A stretch of DNA of 64,000 nucleotides from Liolophura sinensis (Eukaryota > Mollusca > Polyplacophora > Chitonida > Chitonidae). Under the pieces are notes generated by a model that made no database searches, was not told the origin of the DNA, and saw only the letters and a program-made list of their open reading frames with translations. Location of the stretch: positions 21,247,608 to 21,311,607 of the forward strand of contig NC_088300.1 of assembly GCF_032854445.1 (NCBI RefSeq). The letters run 5' to 3'. Within the stretch, counting starts at the first letter, position 1, and each line of letters starts with the position of its first letter. The position numbers and the translations under genes are program-made. Below are positions 33,866 to 45,027 of this stretch, piece after piece.

Positions 33866-34250
33866 TATAATCATAATGAACCATGAAATGAAATATAATT
33901 TATTTGATAAAATGCAAAAAAAGGACAGAAGCTCAAGAAACAGATGTGTGTCGCGTCCTGAAATTTTTTATTGGTTTCTTGAGATATATTAGAGAGTATG
34001 TACCTTGTTCCCATGACCCACTGTGAATTCAACTCTGGTGAAAAACAGTAATTTTTAATACAGCAACGATTATTCACTAGATCTTATCATATGAAGTGTA
34101 CAATAAATGCGTGATAATTCTAAAACATTACTTGAAACGCGACTAGCTGACAGAAATCTCGTACATATGTCATTAGTCCACTGCGTTCTTTTGGGAACAA
34201 GGTTAACGCCTCTACTGCGATAGCAGACGAGACGGTTAGCCAAGTTGAAA
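33830..34250. promoter_or_regulatory. Divergent promoter between EHBP1 and the zinc-finger gene
   Basis: The putative EHBP1 leader (minus) and the zinc-finger start codon (plus) are about 420 bases apart. There is an E-box CACGTG at about 33,846 and an ATGGC-type start-site element at each end (33,833 reverse; 34,251 forward). No TATA box is evident at a suitable place. Shared regulation is inferred only from the geometry. Confidence 0.5.
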
Positions 34251-34314
34251 ATGGCGACCGTGAGAAGAAAGGGAAAAAGCCCTAAAAAGACATTAAAAAT
34301 GTCACTGAGGAAAG
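34251..34314 (+). CDS. Zinc-finger gene exon 1
   Basis: ATG in GTTGAAAATGGCGACC, a TISU/YY1-like context typical of short 5' UTRs. 21 codons plus G (MATVRRKGKSPKKTLKMSLR K), donor GAAAG|GTAAAT. Confidence 0.85.
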
Positions 34315-37300
34315 GTAAATGTATGTGAATAGAGTCTTTAAGTTTGATCTTACCATACCGATTTAATATAATGCCGGTTGACAGCCTGATTCTTGTTTAT
34401 TCACCATGAGAAATTCATGTCGGCTGCTAAATTTGCACTCATTTGTTGACAGTGACGCTTATCCATAAGTGGTATGAATAGTGACGAAAATTCAACTCTA
34501 AAAATTCTTTTTGTGGTGATTCTGCCCTCTATATACTCGTCTTAATGTAAAATGAATGGCTATTCGAGCAAATGTAAATCCATTTCATTTTAGTCGAGAA
34601 TTGCAATTTGTTTGGAACAAATGATACACATGTATGTGTGAATACACGGACATGCTATATATTCCCGCTCCTAGTAACTATAGTGTGTTCACTTCCAGCA
34701 GAGAAAAGAAGTTCAGACACTGAAATTTACAAGAAGTTATATTTGTCAAATATTAACAGTTACATGCATATGGCTTTGTGATACTTTCACTGACATGCAC
34801 TTGTTTCTAATGCTTCCCATTTTGTACTGTTGTTGCTGACATGTTACTCTTGTTTTAGGTGTGTAGCCAATAGTGTTACAGTTTGAAACATAACATGGTG
34901 CAATGCTTGGATTTCTAGAAGAAGCATAATTCTTTAAATAGAAGTGATGCGTTCGTCCATGACTGTCACTGACAGTTATACATCCCCTGTACATTGTATT
35001 CAATTACATGTACTTGTTAGCACTCACCTCCAATGAGTTACTCCTACTTATTTGGGGAAGTGTCTATTAAGTCAAAAAGGTGTCTAGGTTGAAAGTATAA
35101 GCCATGATATGAAAGAGACTGTACCAGTGATTTTTGGGAAAAAATCCATATCCTTATTAAATAGAATTTTCTATATTCACCAAGAGTAGCTTAGATTGTT
35201 GCCTTTCACGAAATGTGAGACTTATACTTTACCTGGCTGTACAATTTATAGTGATAAAATATTCCTATTTTGAAAAAAATTATAATGCAACTGGCTTTAT
35301 AAATTTGAGGAGATTTATTACCGATTTTGATCGGTAACACAAGCAGTGATGAGGAAGATATTTGTGAAATGTAATCATTTAAGCTATTCTAAAATAATAG
35401 CAAAAAATTTTTTGGGCACGATTACTAGTATGGCCTCTTTTAAGGTGAAGAAAGTTAATTACGGAAATTGTGAAAATTGGTAATGATCTGCAGAGAGTAA
35501 TGCTTGAGAGGCCTAGATCATGTGGTTAAAGCATTGCTATTGCTGTACCAAAGCATCAGTTTAATCTTAAGTTTAACTTACAAGTACAGCGTCCATGATT
35601 TGATGGGGGACAATATTGCTTTATTTCCTGAATATTATTCATTGATTATCATAAGTGGACATGTTTCATTTTGCCTTCATTAGCAACAAATGAACAAAAG
35701 GAAGCTCCTATAGACTCATCTGAGGACGATCATGACTCGGATCATTCAGAAAGAGGACAATCCCCTTTCTCAAATATGTCTCTGGACGTCCTGGCTCAAG
35801 TTGCCTCTGCTACCTTGGAGAAGGAGCCAAGACCTAAAGAGCTCCAGCCACAGAGAAGGGTGGGATATTTGACAGTTACTCTCAGCAATTTGCACATATT
35901 TAATTTATGACAGATGGAGGAGTGAATTTTCAGGAGATAGCCTGAATTTGTGAAAGTGTTAGGCAGTTTTGTGAGTTGTAAGAAGGCTGTTCATAGTTAA
36001 TTTAATGTATCTTTTTTTAAATAATATATGTCTGGGATCATATGATTCAAGAGGTTCAAGAAAAGTTGGTCACCTGTTGAAAATACTCTCTTGACTCAAG
36101 ACACTTAGCTATAGTATATAAATGCAGTGAATGCAGCTATGTTTAGCGTTTTATAACTGAAAGTATTAATATTTTTTATAAAGTTAATGTCCCCTTCAGT
36201 TGGTTGAAAATTTATACTTTCCTTATCATCTATGATTCCACCAAAGACTAAACAATAACATGGGAAAAAAATTTATTTTGGTTTGTTTTTTCCAGTTGAC
36301 TCGTAGAAGCATCCAAAGTCGAGACAATTTGAACTTGGAACAAATCCAGTTATTATCTGATCGGTCATTAGTTGACTTTTTTGCTGATTTGAAAGCCAAT
36401 GAGATGCGTCGGAATTACACTTTTGTGTGTTATCTGATGCCAGAGAAATGCCAAGCACAGTTTTCTAGCTTTGGCAATGAAACACAGGCTCGTCTAAAAA
36501 TGAAAAACCATTTGAGTCAACATTTATTGGAGCTTGAACAGTTGGAAAAGAGTAACGGTAAGTACCATGCTGAAACACAAGCTAAATAACTCTCATCATA
36601 GCTTGCACACTGTAATTCCACGAAGATAACACAATCTAACATTTAATGAATGCTCTGCTAATTTAAAAGTACCATGCTTAGTATATTAGTTGTTACTGAC
36701 TGTGTCATTTTATGCCATAAATTAAAAAGATTTGGTATGTTTTTATATAATGGTTGTCTGTCTGTTGTCTTTAGATGAACTCTTCTCAGCAGAACCTTTG
36801 CCTGCAAGGAAAAGACGATTGGCAGGTATGTGTGTTAATTTCTTAGTTGCCTTTGTTTAATTACCAAAGCAATAATAGAGTTCTGAGTGGTCAAAAAAGT
36901 CCAGAGCCACAAGTGCAGTGAGGGCAATGTTTCAGTGTAATTTAAATTTTAAAAAAGGTAGAAATCAGTCTATTGTGGTGAAAGGTAACTGTGAAACACC
37001 GATTGTCAGTTTCAATATTATAGGTTGAAAATGTAAAAAAAAAAAAAAAAAATGGCCCAATTGAGTTACCTCCTTTGGCGTCACTCCCCCTTAAAAAATG
37101 GTGCATTTTTGGGAGTGAACTGTGGTTACTTGGGATGTCTAAAAATGGCTAATAGCGATTTCAAAGCCAAAGTGACGTAAGGTTGAAGACCTACATGCGG
37201 GACAGATTTCATTTTAGTAAACATAATCTGTGGAGGTAAGGATAAACATTGTTAATATTATATAAATACTTATGCCAAGTGAGGTAATATAAAATTTAAG

Positions 37301-40300
37301 TTTGCCCTCAAAGTTTACCACAGTATATTGTTATCATTGGCTTGAGCATAAAGGGAGTAGCATTCAACTAGTAGTGACTAAACGGGGAATGAGGAGTAAT
37401 GTAGAACATATACAGTTGTCTCCCATCACAGGAAGAGTTATGTCCCATGTTTCAAAAATCTGTGAATAATTAAAACAATGTGTTATTATTTCCAGGGAAA
37501 AGATTTAATTAATACAGGCCTTACATATATTTTCCTTCAGTATTCTGAGCATGTAACACAAGCCTGTAAATGCATCTGTGATTTGTCAGCCAATGAGAAG
37601 GTTTCAGTCTATTATATCACTGGTATACGCAAAGCTTAAACAGCATTCTGTGTGAATTGACATGTGACTGTAGATATAGAATGCTAGGTTAATTCATTCT
37701 ATACAAAAATAAATGTACCTCCAGGCACAGAAGGGTGGGGCCCAACTACATGTATATAACTGGTTTGTATTTCAGCTGGACATCTAGCTCTATGTAAACT
37801 CTATTTAGAAAACATTAAAATAGGTAGTCCGTGTACACTGACTGTTTGCTTGAGGAATATTTGGATGCGTCATATTTGTGACTGCTCAACCTACAGTCAG
37901 GGACAAGCGCTCCTGTTAAAATGGTGAATGGTGAAATACCTCTAGCCGGTCAAATCAGTCAGAGACAAGTGCCCCTGTTAAAACGGTGAATGGTGAAATA
38001 CCTCTAGCTGGTCAAATCCATGCCATAACATCTTCCCTTCCCATCAACGGACACAATTTGATAATGGTTTTGGTAATGGTACACTGACTTTTCCTCAACG
38101 AACAGTGTCCTCAGGCTACGAAATGCACCCCCCCCCCCACAACCCCTGTATGTATATGCCTTTGTGAATGTAACACACATTTGATTCAGATTGCTTATCT
38201 GGTGCTTTATCAGCAGGGGGAGGTGGTAATCACTCTGGATTTACAACTGATATTTCCTCCACCATTGACCATTATGATGATTTCTAAATTTATTTCATTG
38301 ATGTTGAAAAGAAACAGTTCTGTGCAATAGGCCCCATGGAAGCACAAGTGAATAATGAAGGCACAAGAGAGTATGATTTGGTCTTTGAATGCTTGATCTC
38401 AATCTGGGTTTTCATTTTGCCTTGCAGAAGCTGCTGTTCTCCATAAGAGAAAGAGAAAAGGAATCACTTCTGCCAAGAACAAAGTTAAAAGGAATACACC
38501 TGAGATATACGTTTTGCCAAAAGGGCGGTTGGTCAATTTATCAGAACTGGCAAATCATTCGCCTGAAGACTCTGAAAGCCCAAGCAAAAGAAGAAGAAAG
38601 TTTATGAAACAAGGCAAAGACAACTCTGAGAATGCTTCTCCAGAGAAGCATAGATCTGATGATTTTGAATCTCATACCAGAAAGAAAACCAAAAATATTG
38701 ACTCCACAAAAGGAAAGCAAACTGTAAAACAAAGAGGCGCAAATAACAAAAAGGGGTCACAACCTGACTCGACTACTAAAGGCTCTTTGCCAGATGAAAC
38801 TGAACGGCGTATAGAGGAAAATGAACAGTTCATTATTGACTTATTGACTAGGAATCAACCTCATCGGGACCACTGTTACACCACCATCTTTGGGAAGAAG
38901 CGTGGAATAGATGCAGTCCATTTGGAGATGGATTCATCAGATGATGAAGATGGCACTGTTGATGTTGGTGACAGCAACTCGTACTATGGTAATTTCATAG
39001 AGCAGCTCCGTAAGCCTGTTGAGCCAGTGCTTCTATTCCGTCGTATTCCGGGGGAAGAGGGGACCCCTATGGTGTGCTGCGAGGAGATCGTTGGAGGGGA
39101 GGAGGAAGAAGAGGAGGGCCACTCTGGAGAAAGTAAGTGTGGTGAACTGTATCTGTTTACAGAATTATACTATTTGCATGATTAATTATGAATTCAGTTT
39201 GACCTGCTACTTATTTAGAGCCATGCAATACAGAAATAACTTGAAATAATAAAACAAGGCTGAAGAAAAACACAAGCTGATCAGAAATTTTAGTGGTGCT
39301 TTCAAAAAACATAATCGGAGCACCAGAAGCAAAAGATGCTCGTGCCTGCATATGCTTTACTTGAATCTGTCGAATTTTGGCAACTTGTTTGTGTTTTGAT
39401 TTTCTTTAAACGCATTGGATTTTAGATCACATCTACACAAAATGAATATGCATTTAATAAAAAGGTTGTGACTTGCACATGCTCTTGGCTCAACATGAAA
39501 GACAAGTCCAGCTCATGCTGACTTCCTCTCCGGACGTAAGTAGGAATGTCTGTTAGCAACCTGGGGATGGTGGTGGGGTTTCCCCGGGGGCTCTGCCCGG
39601 TTTCCTCCCACCACAATGCTGGCCACCATCGTATGAGTGAAATAATCTGGAGTACGGCGTAAAACACCAATAAAATAAATAAATAAATCAGCTTGAAAGA
39701 GGGAATTTCCACTGATGCAAGCAGTAGAACATTTTCCTCATAGTGATGTTTGCAGATTGTAAATTAGCCATCAAAATAAAATTTAACTGATTCGTATCCT
39801 TTAATTGATGGGTTTATTGACACTTGGTGTTTTATCTCGCGCCATTGTTTTTCCTCCTTCGCTTATTTTAAGAAACTGATTACACTTTTTATACCAGTTT
39901 TTACCTACAAAACTATTTAAAAATGATGTCTTTCATTTATAAAAATAGAGCCATATCCTCCAATGCCCAAGTCTGCCTTAGCAAAAAAAGGTCGTATTCC
40001 GGTACCAGAGGAGAATATGTCTTTCAGTGAGGATGAGGATGGAACTCCAAAGAGGAAGAGGAAAAACACAGTTAAAGAGGGTTCTGCAGAATGGGAACGA
40101 GTAAGTGTTAGCAGAATTTAAGTCTGTTTATGGAAACCGTACTGCTTTATTATTTCATATGTATATTAGTTAGATGAATGGTGACTTGGTCCTACACCAC
40201 CCAACTGAGATGACCTGAGCACCTCATGACGACTAAACCATGTTGTATGGGTTCTCCTGTGTGAAGTTTTCATTCAAGTACTTTGTATCGAAGACCCCTC

Positions 40301-42214
40301 AGCAGGGCCATATCTAGAAAAAATTTGAAGGTTCTGATCCCAAACTTTAAAGTTTACATTATGACAGCGTGCTTTAAGAAATTTTATAAAGCGCATCTAA
40401 ATGACCCTTTCTGGGAGCTTTTGAGTCTGTGAATGAAAGAGATTTGTATGAAAACATTTATTTGTTAACCATTATATTTACACGTACTTGTTAGTTTTAA
40501 TACAGCTTGATTACGTACAGTTTAGGTCATGCTCAGTATTTCCCTACTGTAGTTGCATGGCAGCGTGTGTAAAAGAAGTGGGATACGTTTTAAAACTATT
40601 TTTTAAAAAAATGCTTTAGAATTGTATGCATACATGGAAGTTTAAAGGAGTAAGTGTGAAAGTTTAGGGCTCAGTAATGTAATTAGTAAATAACCTGTTG
40701 TCTGAGATACTATTTATTGCCTGTGTTACTTTCAGAAGTGTGCATTAAGATGTATAAGAGAATTGAAGGGGAGAAAGAAGGATGACTCATCATCACCACT
40801 GATGTGCAAAATCTGTAAAGACAAGACTTTTACAGCCTGTGCAACCTTAATGTATCATTATCGTAGTCATGCGGGTATGAATTACTTTTTGATAAATTCA
40901 GGCATCTTGTGTGTGAACATACTATATTATGTATTAATCATGGGGAGATGCCTTAAATATTTGATCTGCTATTAAGCATTGTTTTGGGGGTCTTACTTTT
41001 AACAAGTAGTAAACAGTAATTGTTGTGCCATTCAGATGGCCTTACATGAAGTTGGCTGAGTATTACTTGCTTCCCACTATTATGGCATATACATTGATTT
41101 CGCTCATGTGGTGAAACTCAGTGCATCAAATGAAAGGTATGTCAGTTACTTGCCCGAGATGTGTGGTTGAACATAAAAATTCTGGATATTTTCTGTCAAA
41201 TTTGTCCATTTGCATATCTTTCTGTTGAGATCAAAGAGCATGCCTCATTTTCCTTCAATTTGCAGGAATAAAACCCTTTGTATGTCTGATATGCAACACC
41301 ACTTTCACTCGTCAACACAGCCTGAACTACCATATGTTAATCCACAACAACCAGAGCCGTTTCACCTGCAAAGATTGTGGCCGAAAGTTCAGACATCCCA
41401 GTCATTTTAAGGTATGAAAAGCAGGAAACCTGACTTCTGTGATATATAGCATATTTTGGTTTGAATTCATGAAATTGTTTATAGGTAACAGTATTTTGGT
41501 GTTCAGGTTGAAAATATGTTGTATATGCAGCTGAATACAGAGTGTACAAAATAAGTTTGCTACATGTGGATCAGAAATGTCTGGTGATCTAGATATACAT
41601 GTATTTGTATTTTTTATCACAGAAGGGCCTTACGGTCACAAATGCAACAATTGCGCTTCCAGATCATTTGTTTTGGAGTCTTACTGGTTGTAGCAAATTG
41701 TCAGAAGACTTACTGCAGCTCGTGAAGTAGTTCGTATTTCCCATGTCACCATGATGTTTATTTGATGTTGTAGGAACATCTAAGGAGACACACAGGAGAA
41801 ACCCCCTTTGAGTGTACAGATTGTCCACAAAAGTTCAAAACCAGGAATACATACAAGCGGCACTTGAAGACTCGTCATGGGAAACTGTTGACAGCAAGTG
41901 GAATTCACATTTTGTCGCGCGAGGAATTTTTACTTGTGCGAACAAAACCATACCGTAAGGGCGAGGAATCTGAGGAGGAGGGTGACATTGCTGATATTGC
42001 TGAGGAAGATTTACTAGACTCTGGCGAGGAGTCCGAAAACATTTCAGTCACAGACAATACTAACTTGGCTCTGCCAGTTATCACACAGAGCACAAACCTC
42101 CCCTTGCACCTAGCCTCCCAGCAGTTGTCTGCCCCTGGTAGCACTGTCCATGGCCATGTCCTGCCTTCAGGACATCTTCTTGTTCCAGTGGATGTTCAGT
42201 TTGTCATGACTTGA
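34251..42214 (+). CDS. C2H2 zinc-finger protein, whole gene model (9 exons)
   Basis: Nine exons with consistent phases join into 2,136 bases: 711 codons plus TGA. The N-terminus is short and basic (MATVRRKGKSPKKTLKMSLR), then acidic. Residues about 80-165 form a conserved-looking helical module (LVDFFADLKANEMRRNYTF, then two Cys and HLSQH). The middle is a Lys/Ser-rich low-complexity region. Four consecutive C2H2 fingers lie at about 490-605: CKICKDKTF...HYRSH, CLICNTTFTRQHSLNYH, CKDCGRKFRHPSHFKEH and CTDCPQKFKTRNTYKRH. Linkers are of the TGETPFEC type, expected for DNA binding. The tail is acidic and ends VPVDVQFVMT. Probably a nuclear transcription factor. I do not recognise the orthologue with certainty and give no symbol. 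Confidence 0.88.
35684..35859 (+). CDS. Zinc-finger gene exon 2
   Basis: Acceptor CCTTCATTAG|CA and donor GAAGG|GTGGGA, 176 bases, phase 1 to 0. Acidic: TNEQKEAPIDSSEDDHDSDH, then MSLDVLAQVASATLE. Confidence 0.85.
36296..36557 (+). CDS. Zinc-finger gene exon 3 (N-terminal Cys/His module)
   Basis: Acceptor TTTTTTCCAG|TTG and donor AACG|GTAAGT, 262 bases. It encodes LVDFFADLKANEMRRNYTFV, CYLMPEKC and MKNHLSQHLLELEQLE. Cys-x6-Cys...His-x3-His spacing suggests an atypical zinc-binding fold or a helical protein-interaction module. Not a standard C2H2 finger. Confidence 0.88.
36775..36825 (+). CDS. Zinc-finger gene exon 4
   Basis: Acceptor GTCTTTAG|AT and donor GGCAG|GTATGT, 51 bases. It encodes DELFSAEPLPARKRRLA. 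Same phase (1) on both sides, so skippable. ARKRRL could serve as part of a nuclear localisation signal. Confidence 0.8.
37894..38017. repeat. 62-bp tandem duplication
   Basis: 'agtcagggacaagcgctcct' to '...ggtcaaatc' is followed at once by a second copy with a handful of substitutions ('agtcagagacaagtgcccct...'). Lies in the intron between zinc-finger exons 4 and 5. Confidence 0.9.
38428..39132 (+). CDS. Zinc-finger gene exon 5 (large basic/acidic linker)
   Basis: Acceptor TTTTGCCTTGCAG|AA and donor GAGAAA|GTAAGT, 705 bases, phase 1 to 1. Begins AAVLHKRKRKGITSAKNK (nuclear-localisation-like), then IYVLPKGRLVNLSELAN, a Lys/Ser-rich stretch, a conserved-looking segment (ENEQFIIDLLTRNQPHRDHC, FGKKRGIDAVHLEMDSSDDE) and an EEEEEE run. 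Confidence 0.88.
39503..39689 (+). mobile_element. SINE, missing most of the tRNA head
   Basis: 'agctcatgctgacttcctct', 'ctctgcccggtttcctccca' and 'agtacggcgtaaaacaccaa' with AAATAAATAAAT tail: a well-preserved copy of the common SINE in the intron between zinc-finger exons 5 and 6. Confidence 0.92.
39949..40100 (+). CDS. Zinc-finger gene exon 6
   Basis: Acceptor TAAAAATAG|AG and donor GAACGA|GTAAGT, 152 bases. It encodes KPYPPMPKSALAKKGRIPVP then SFSEDEDGTPKRKRKN. A further basic patch (PKRKRKN). The acceptor lacks a strong pyrimidine tract, but phase and composition fit. Confidence 0.82.
40736..40874 (+). CDS. Zinc-finger gene exon 7 (finger 1)
   Basis: Acceptor TTACTTTCAG|AAG and donor GCGG|GTATGA, 139 bases. 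It encodes finger 1: MCKICKDKTFTACATLMYHY then RSHAG. Confidence 0.9.
41266..41411 (+). CDS. Zinc-finger gene exon 8 (fingers 2 and 3)
   Basis: Acceptor AATTTGCAG|GA and donor TTTAAG|GTATGA, 146 bases. Finger 2 is FVCLICNTTFTRQHSLNYHM, then LIH. Finger 3 starts FTCKDCGRKFRHPSHFK and finishes in exon 9. Confidence 0.92.
41774..42214 (+). CDS. Zinc-finger gene exon 9 (finger 4, C-terminus, stop)
   Basis: Acceptor GATGTTGTAG|GAA. It completes finger 3 (EHLRRHTGETPFE), carries finger 4 (CTDCPQKFKTRNTYKRHLK, then TRH), then ILSREEFLLVRTKPYRKGEE, an acidic stretch and a hydrophobic/Gln tail. Stop TGA at 42,212-42,214. Confidence 0.92.
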   Translation, partial: EHLRRHTGETPFECTDCPQKFKTRNTYKRHLKTRHGKLLTASGIHILSREEFLLVRTKPYRKGEESEEEGDIADIAEEDLLDSGEESENISVTDNTNLALPVITQSTNLPLHLASQQLSAPGSTVHGHVLPSGHLLVPVDVQFVMT

Positions 42215-43210
42215 TTCATTCAGCTTGAGCCTTTTTTCAGTTGATCTGTCTCTGTCCTGTGTTGAGGACACCTGAACAATTTAAGTGGACTTACTTCCCA
42301 TTCTCCTGGATAGAGAATGTTTCATTGGACATCTTTACAAGTCTGGTACTGCTGTTTCTATTTGCACTGTATTTCTACATGTGATTTAAAGTAAAGCTCA
42401 AACAGCTCTAAATCCTGAGGAATCCGGTGCTCAGTTTCATGGTACAAACAACATAATACATTATTTTTCAAATGATTTATTGCAGTGCATTCCGAAAATC
42501 AATAATTTATGTTGTTATTAAAATCATCTTTTTGCATTTCTTTCACATTGGTGATGCTTGTTATTAGGATATGATGCATCAGCAACTTTTACAATATTCT
42601 ATCTCTGTTACAATGCTACTGTTAATCTACGGACCAATCATTGTTTTATATCTGTTATCACTGTTATGTTGTTCTTGAAGTATAGACATGTCATATATTT
42701 AAAACATATGTACCATAGTGGATGGTTATTTAGCCTGGTGCTGCAATAGCTGAGTATAGATTTTTAATCCTCTTATTGTATTTATTTAGGATGGACTGGT
42801 AATCCAATGCTTTACACTTCATTATTCTACATTCATGAATGTACTTTAGACTTTATACACATTGAATGTTATTTAGGCTCTTACCCAGCTGTGGTGCTAA
42901 GAGTTCAGGCGTTAGGGTTAGTTGTCTTGGTGCACAAATTTTCTGAACTCAGTGAACGTCTTACAAAGTTCTGGAATTTTCATCCAAACAATGAGTATAG
43001 TCTGGCCACACAAGTAAGTTTATAATTTTTGCTGACATTTCAATCTTGGGTATGGCATTTCATAAAAATAAGTTGAGACAAGGTTCATGCTAAGCTTTGT
43101 GATTTTAGGGACTTTGAACACAGTATGCTATGTGTTGATATCTTCTGACAAGCTTAAAGGACATGTTTTTGTTAACTAAAAATATCTTATCTCATGAGAT
43201 AATTTATTTC

Positions 43211-44216
43211 TTAAAACGAACATAATGGCAGCCTCTAAAGCTGAATTAATTAATAAACTAGTATTCAAGAAATGTTCTGTAAATATTTTAAAAATTCTAC
43301 ACCTCTCATCAACAAAGTAAATAGCAAAGGATCGTCAGTACCTAGCCACTCATTGCATTACACCATTTTGCCATGTTACAGTTATCTAGAGTGACGTCAC
43401 GAAACCTAGGAGCTCTCCAGTATTGTTGGTATTAATATGTCAGTGAGAAAATACAAACAGAAACGCCTGATACCCAACCAAAGAGTATCAGTTCTGTCCC
43501 GTTTTCAAAGGGTTGATGTTTCTTTTAGCCTGGCGCTCAGCCTGGGCGATCTTCTTGGGCACAAGTGTCATGTTTTAGCATTCCTGCTTGTTCTCGTCCT
43601 CGACCTCGACCTGCATGGGTGTAAGCATTAGGCCTGGCTGGCTGTACCGACTTCGGGAAATGTACGGAACATGGGAGGACTTTTGTGATTTATAACAGAC
43701 TCTTTTATGCAGACTTTGGAAAGATATTTTTGTAATAAATCTGACTTTGCTAAGGAAAAATAATGCAATGCCACAATATTCATCTCCAGGCAATGACTCT
43801 CCCGAGGCGGTTTTCTAGCCAGCTCAACCGTACAAGTTACTGCAGCCTCCTGCCCAACACATATGCATTGTGACACGGGTAGGCGTTCTCAGTTCCCTGT
43901 GATAAATATGTGGTTCAAAATGCATCAGTTTAACACTTAAAATGGCTGCAAAATGTGATACATTGCATCAATTTCTGTCTATCAACTATGAGAAACCACA
44001 CTAACAATCAAGAGCTAATAGGTTTTTGGACGCGACAGCGGCTTCTACAACACGGCTACTGTGAGTGAATTATTGGCCAGTGCCATATCCCCAATGCTAA
44101 ACTTCATCCTCTCGGCTTTTCAAAACTTTTTAGAATTATTTAGATATTTTTCTGCGATATCCTCGTTTCTTTGTATGTATAGTGGCAGACTTTATGTTCA
44201 CGTTAAATACTTAGTA
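43211..44216. mobile_element. TTAA-flanked non-autonomous DNA element, copy 1
   Basis: About 1 kb, collinear with 61,707-62,736 over its length. TTAA lies at each end and the ends are imperfect inverted repeats (left 'cgaacataatggcagcctct', right reversed 'cgtgaacataaagtctgcca'). The minus strand keeps scraps of similar protein frame in both copies (KSPPMFRTFPEVGTASQ here). TTAA targets are known for piggyBac and Kolobok transposons; the superfamily is not settled. Contains TGACGTCAC, a CRE-type palindrome. Confidence 0.75.
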
Positions 44217-44991
44217 GATTGTCCTGAACAGTGTTGAAAACTATCTTGTACTTGCAGGGCTTAATAGAAGTTAATTCAGAAGCTGCTGTTCAAAATACTG
44301 ATAAAAAGGTGCTCTTTTTAGGTAAAAGTTGATGTATCAAAATGACCCAAAAGTGCCTTTTGGGAAGAAAAAGGCCCTGCAATACCTAGATAAAGCGTAT
44401 GTGAAGTGATATTTGAAGGGAGACGACTGTAGTTACTAAAGACTTCATGGTGACCATGAAACATGACTCTTACACAGCCTACACATTTACTTAGAACAAG
44501 GATCAATTGACCAGTGTGAAAGACTGCAAGTTACATTGTTGTGGTATTTTAGGTCAGGATGTCTCAAAGCAAATCCGACTAATCTGTTTAATTAGTCAAA
44601 AATTTAATCTGTTCAAAACAAATGTGATCATCCCATAATTCTACTTAATAAGACACGATGTGTGAGTGATAAATTATCTGTGGTAAATTGACCAATATCA
44701 TTAACTACATAAAACATATGTGTCATTTTGCATGAATGGTGAAGTTTAGATTAAAATCTATAATGCTGGGTGTGCAGCCTCTCTGAGCATGAATCAGCTG
44801 GATAAATATATGATCTTGCTAATGGGTACTTTTGTTTGTAAATGAAAAAAAAAGGGAAGAAAAAAAAATCCAAATGAAAAGAAGGATGTTTATCACTAAG
44901 TTTTGGAAGTGTGGGCTGGGAGGATTTTCCATAAGCCCCTTTTCCAATTTTGTTCTCCATACCAACATTCAGCAGGGTCTTAATGTACGCA

Positions 44992-45027
44992 GTGTTGCAT
45001 CATAATTTTTATGTGATGATGCAACAC
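44992..45027. other. Perfect 12-bp hairpin
   Basis: 'gtgttgcatcat' at 44,992-45,003 and its exact reverse complement 'atgatgcaacac' at 45,016-45,027, with a 12-base loop. May lie in the zinc-finger 3' UTR if that extends to the distal AATAAA. Confidence 0.6.

Noticed and set aside
40875..40975. Tail of a 70-codon frame after zinc finger 1
   Set aside because: Runs past the GCGG|GTATGA donor; the next exon continues the finger linker in phase.
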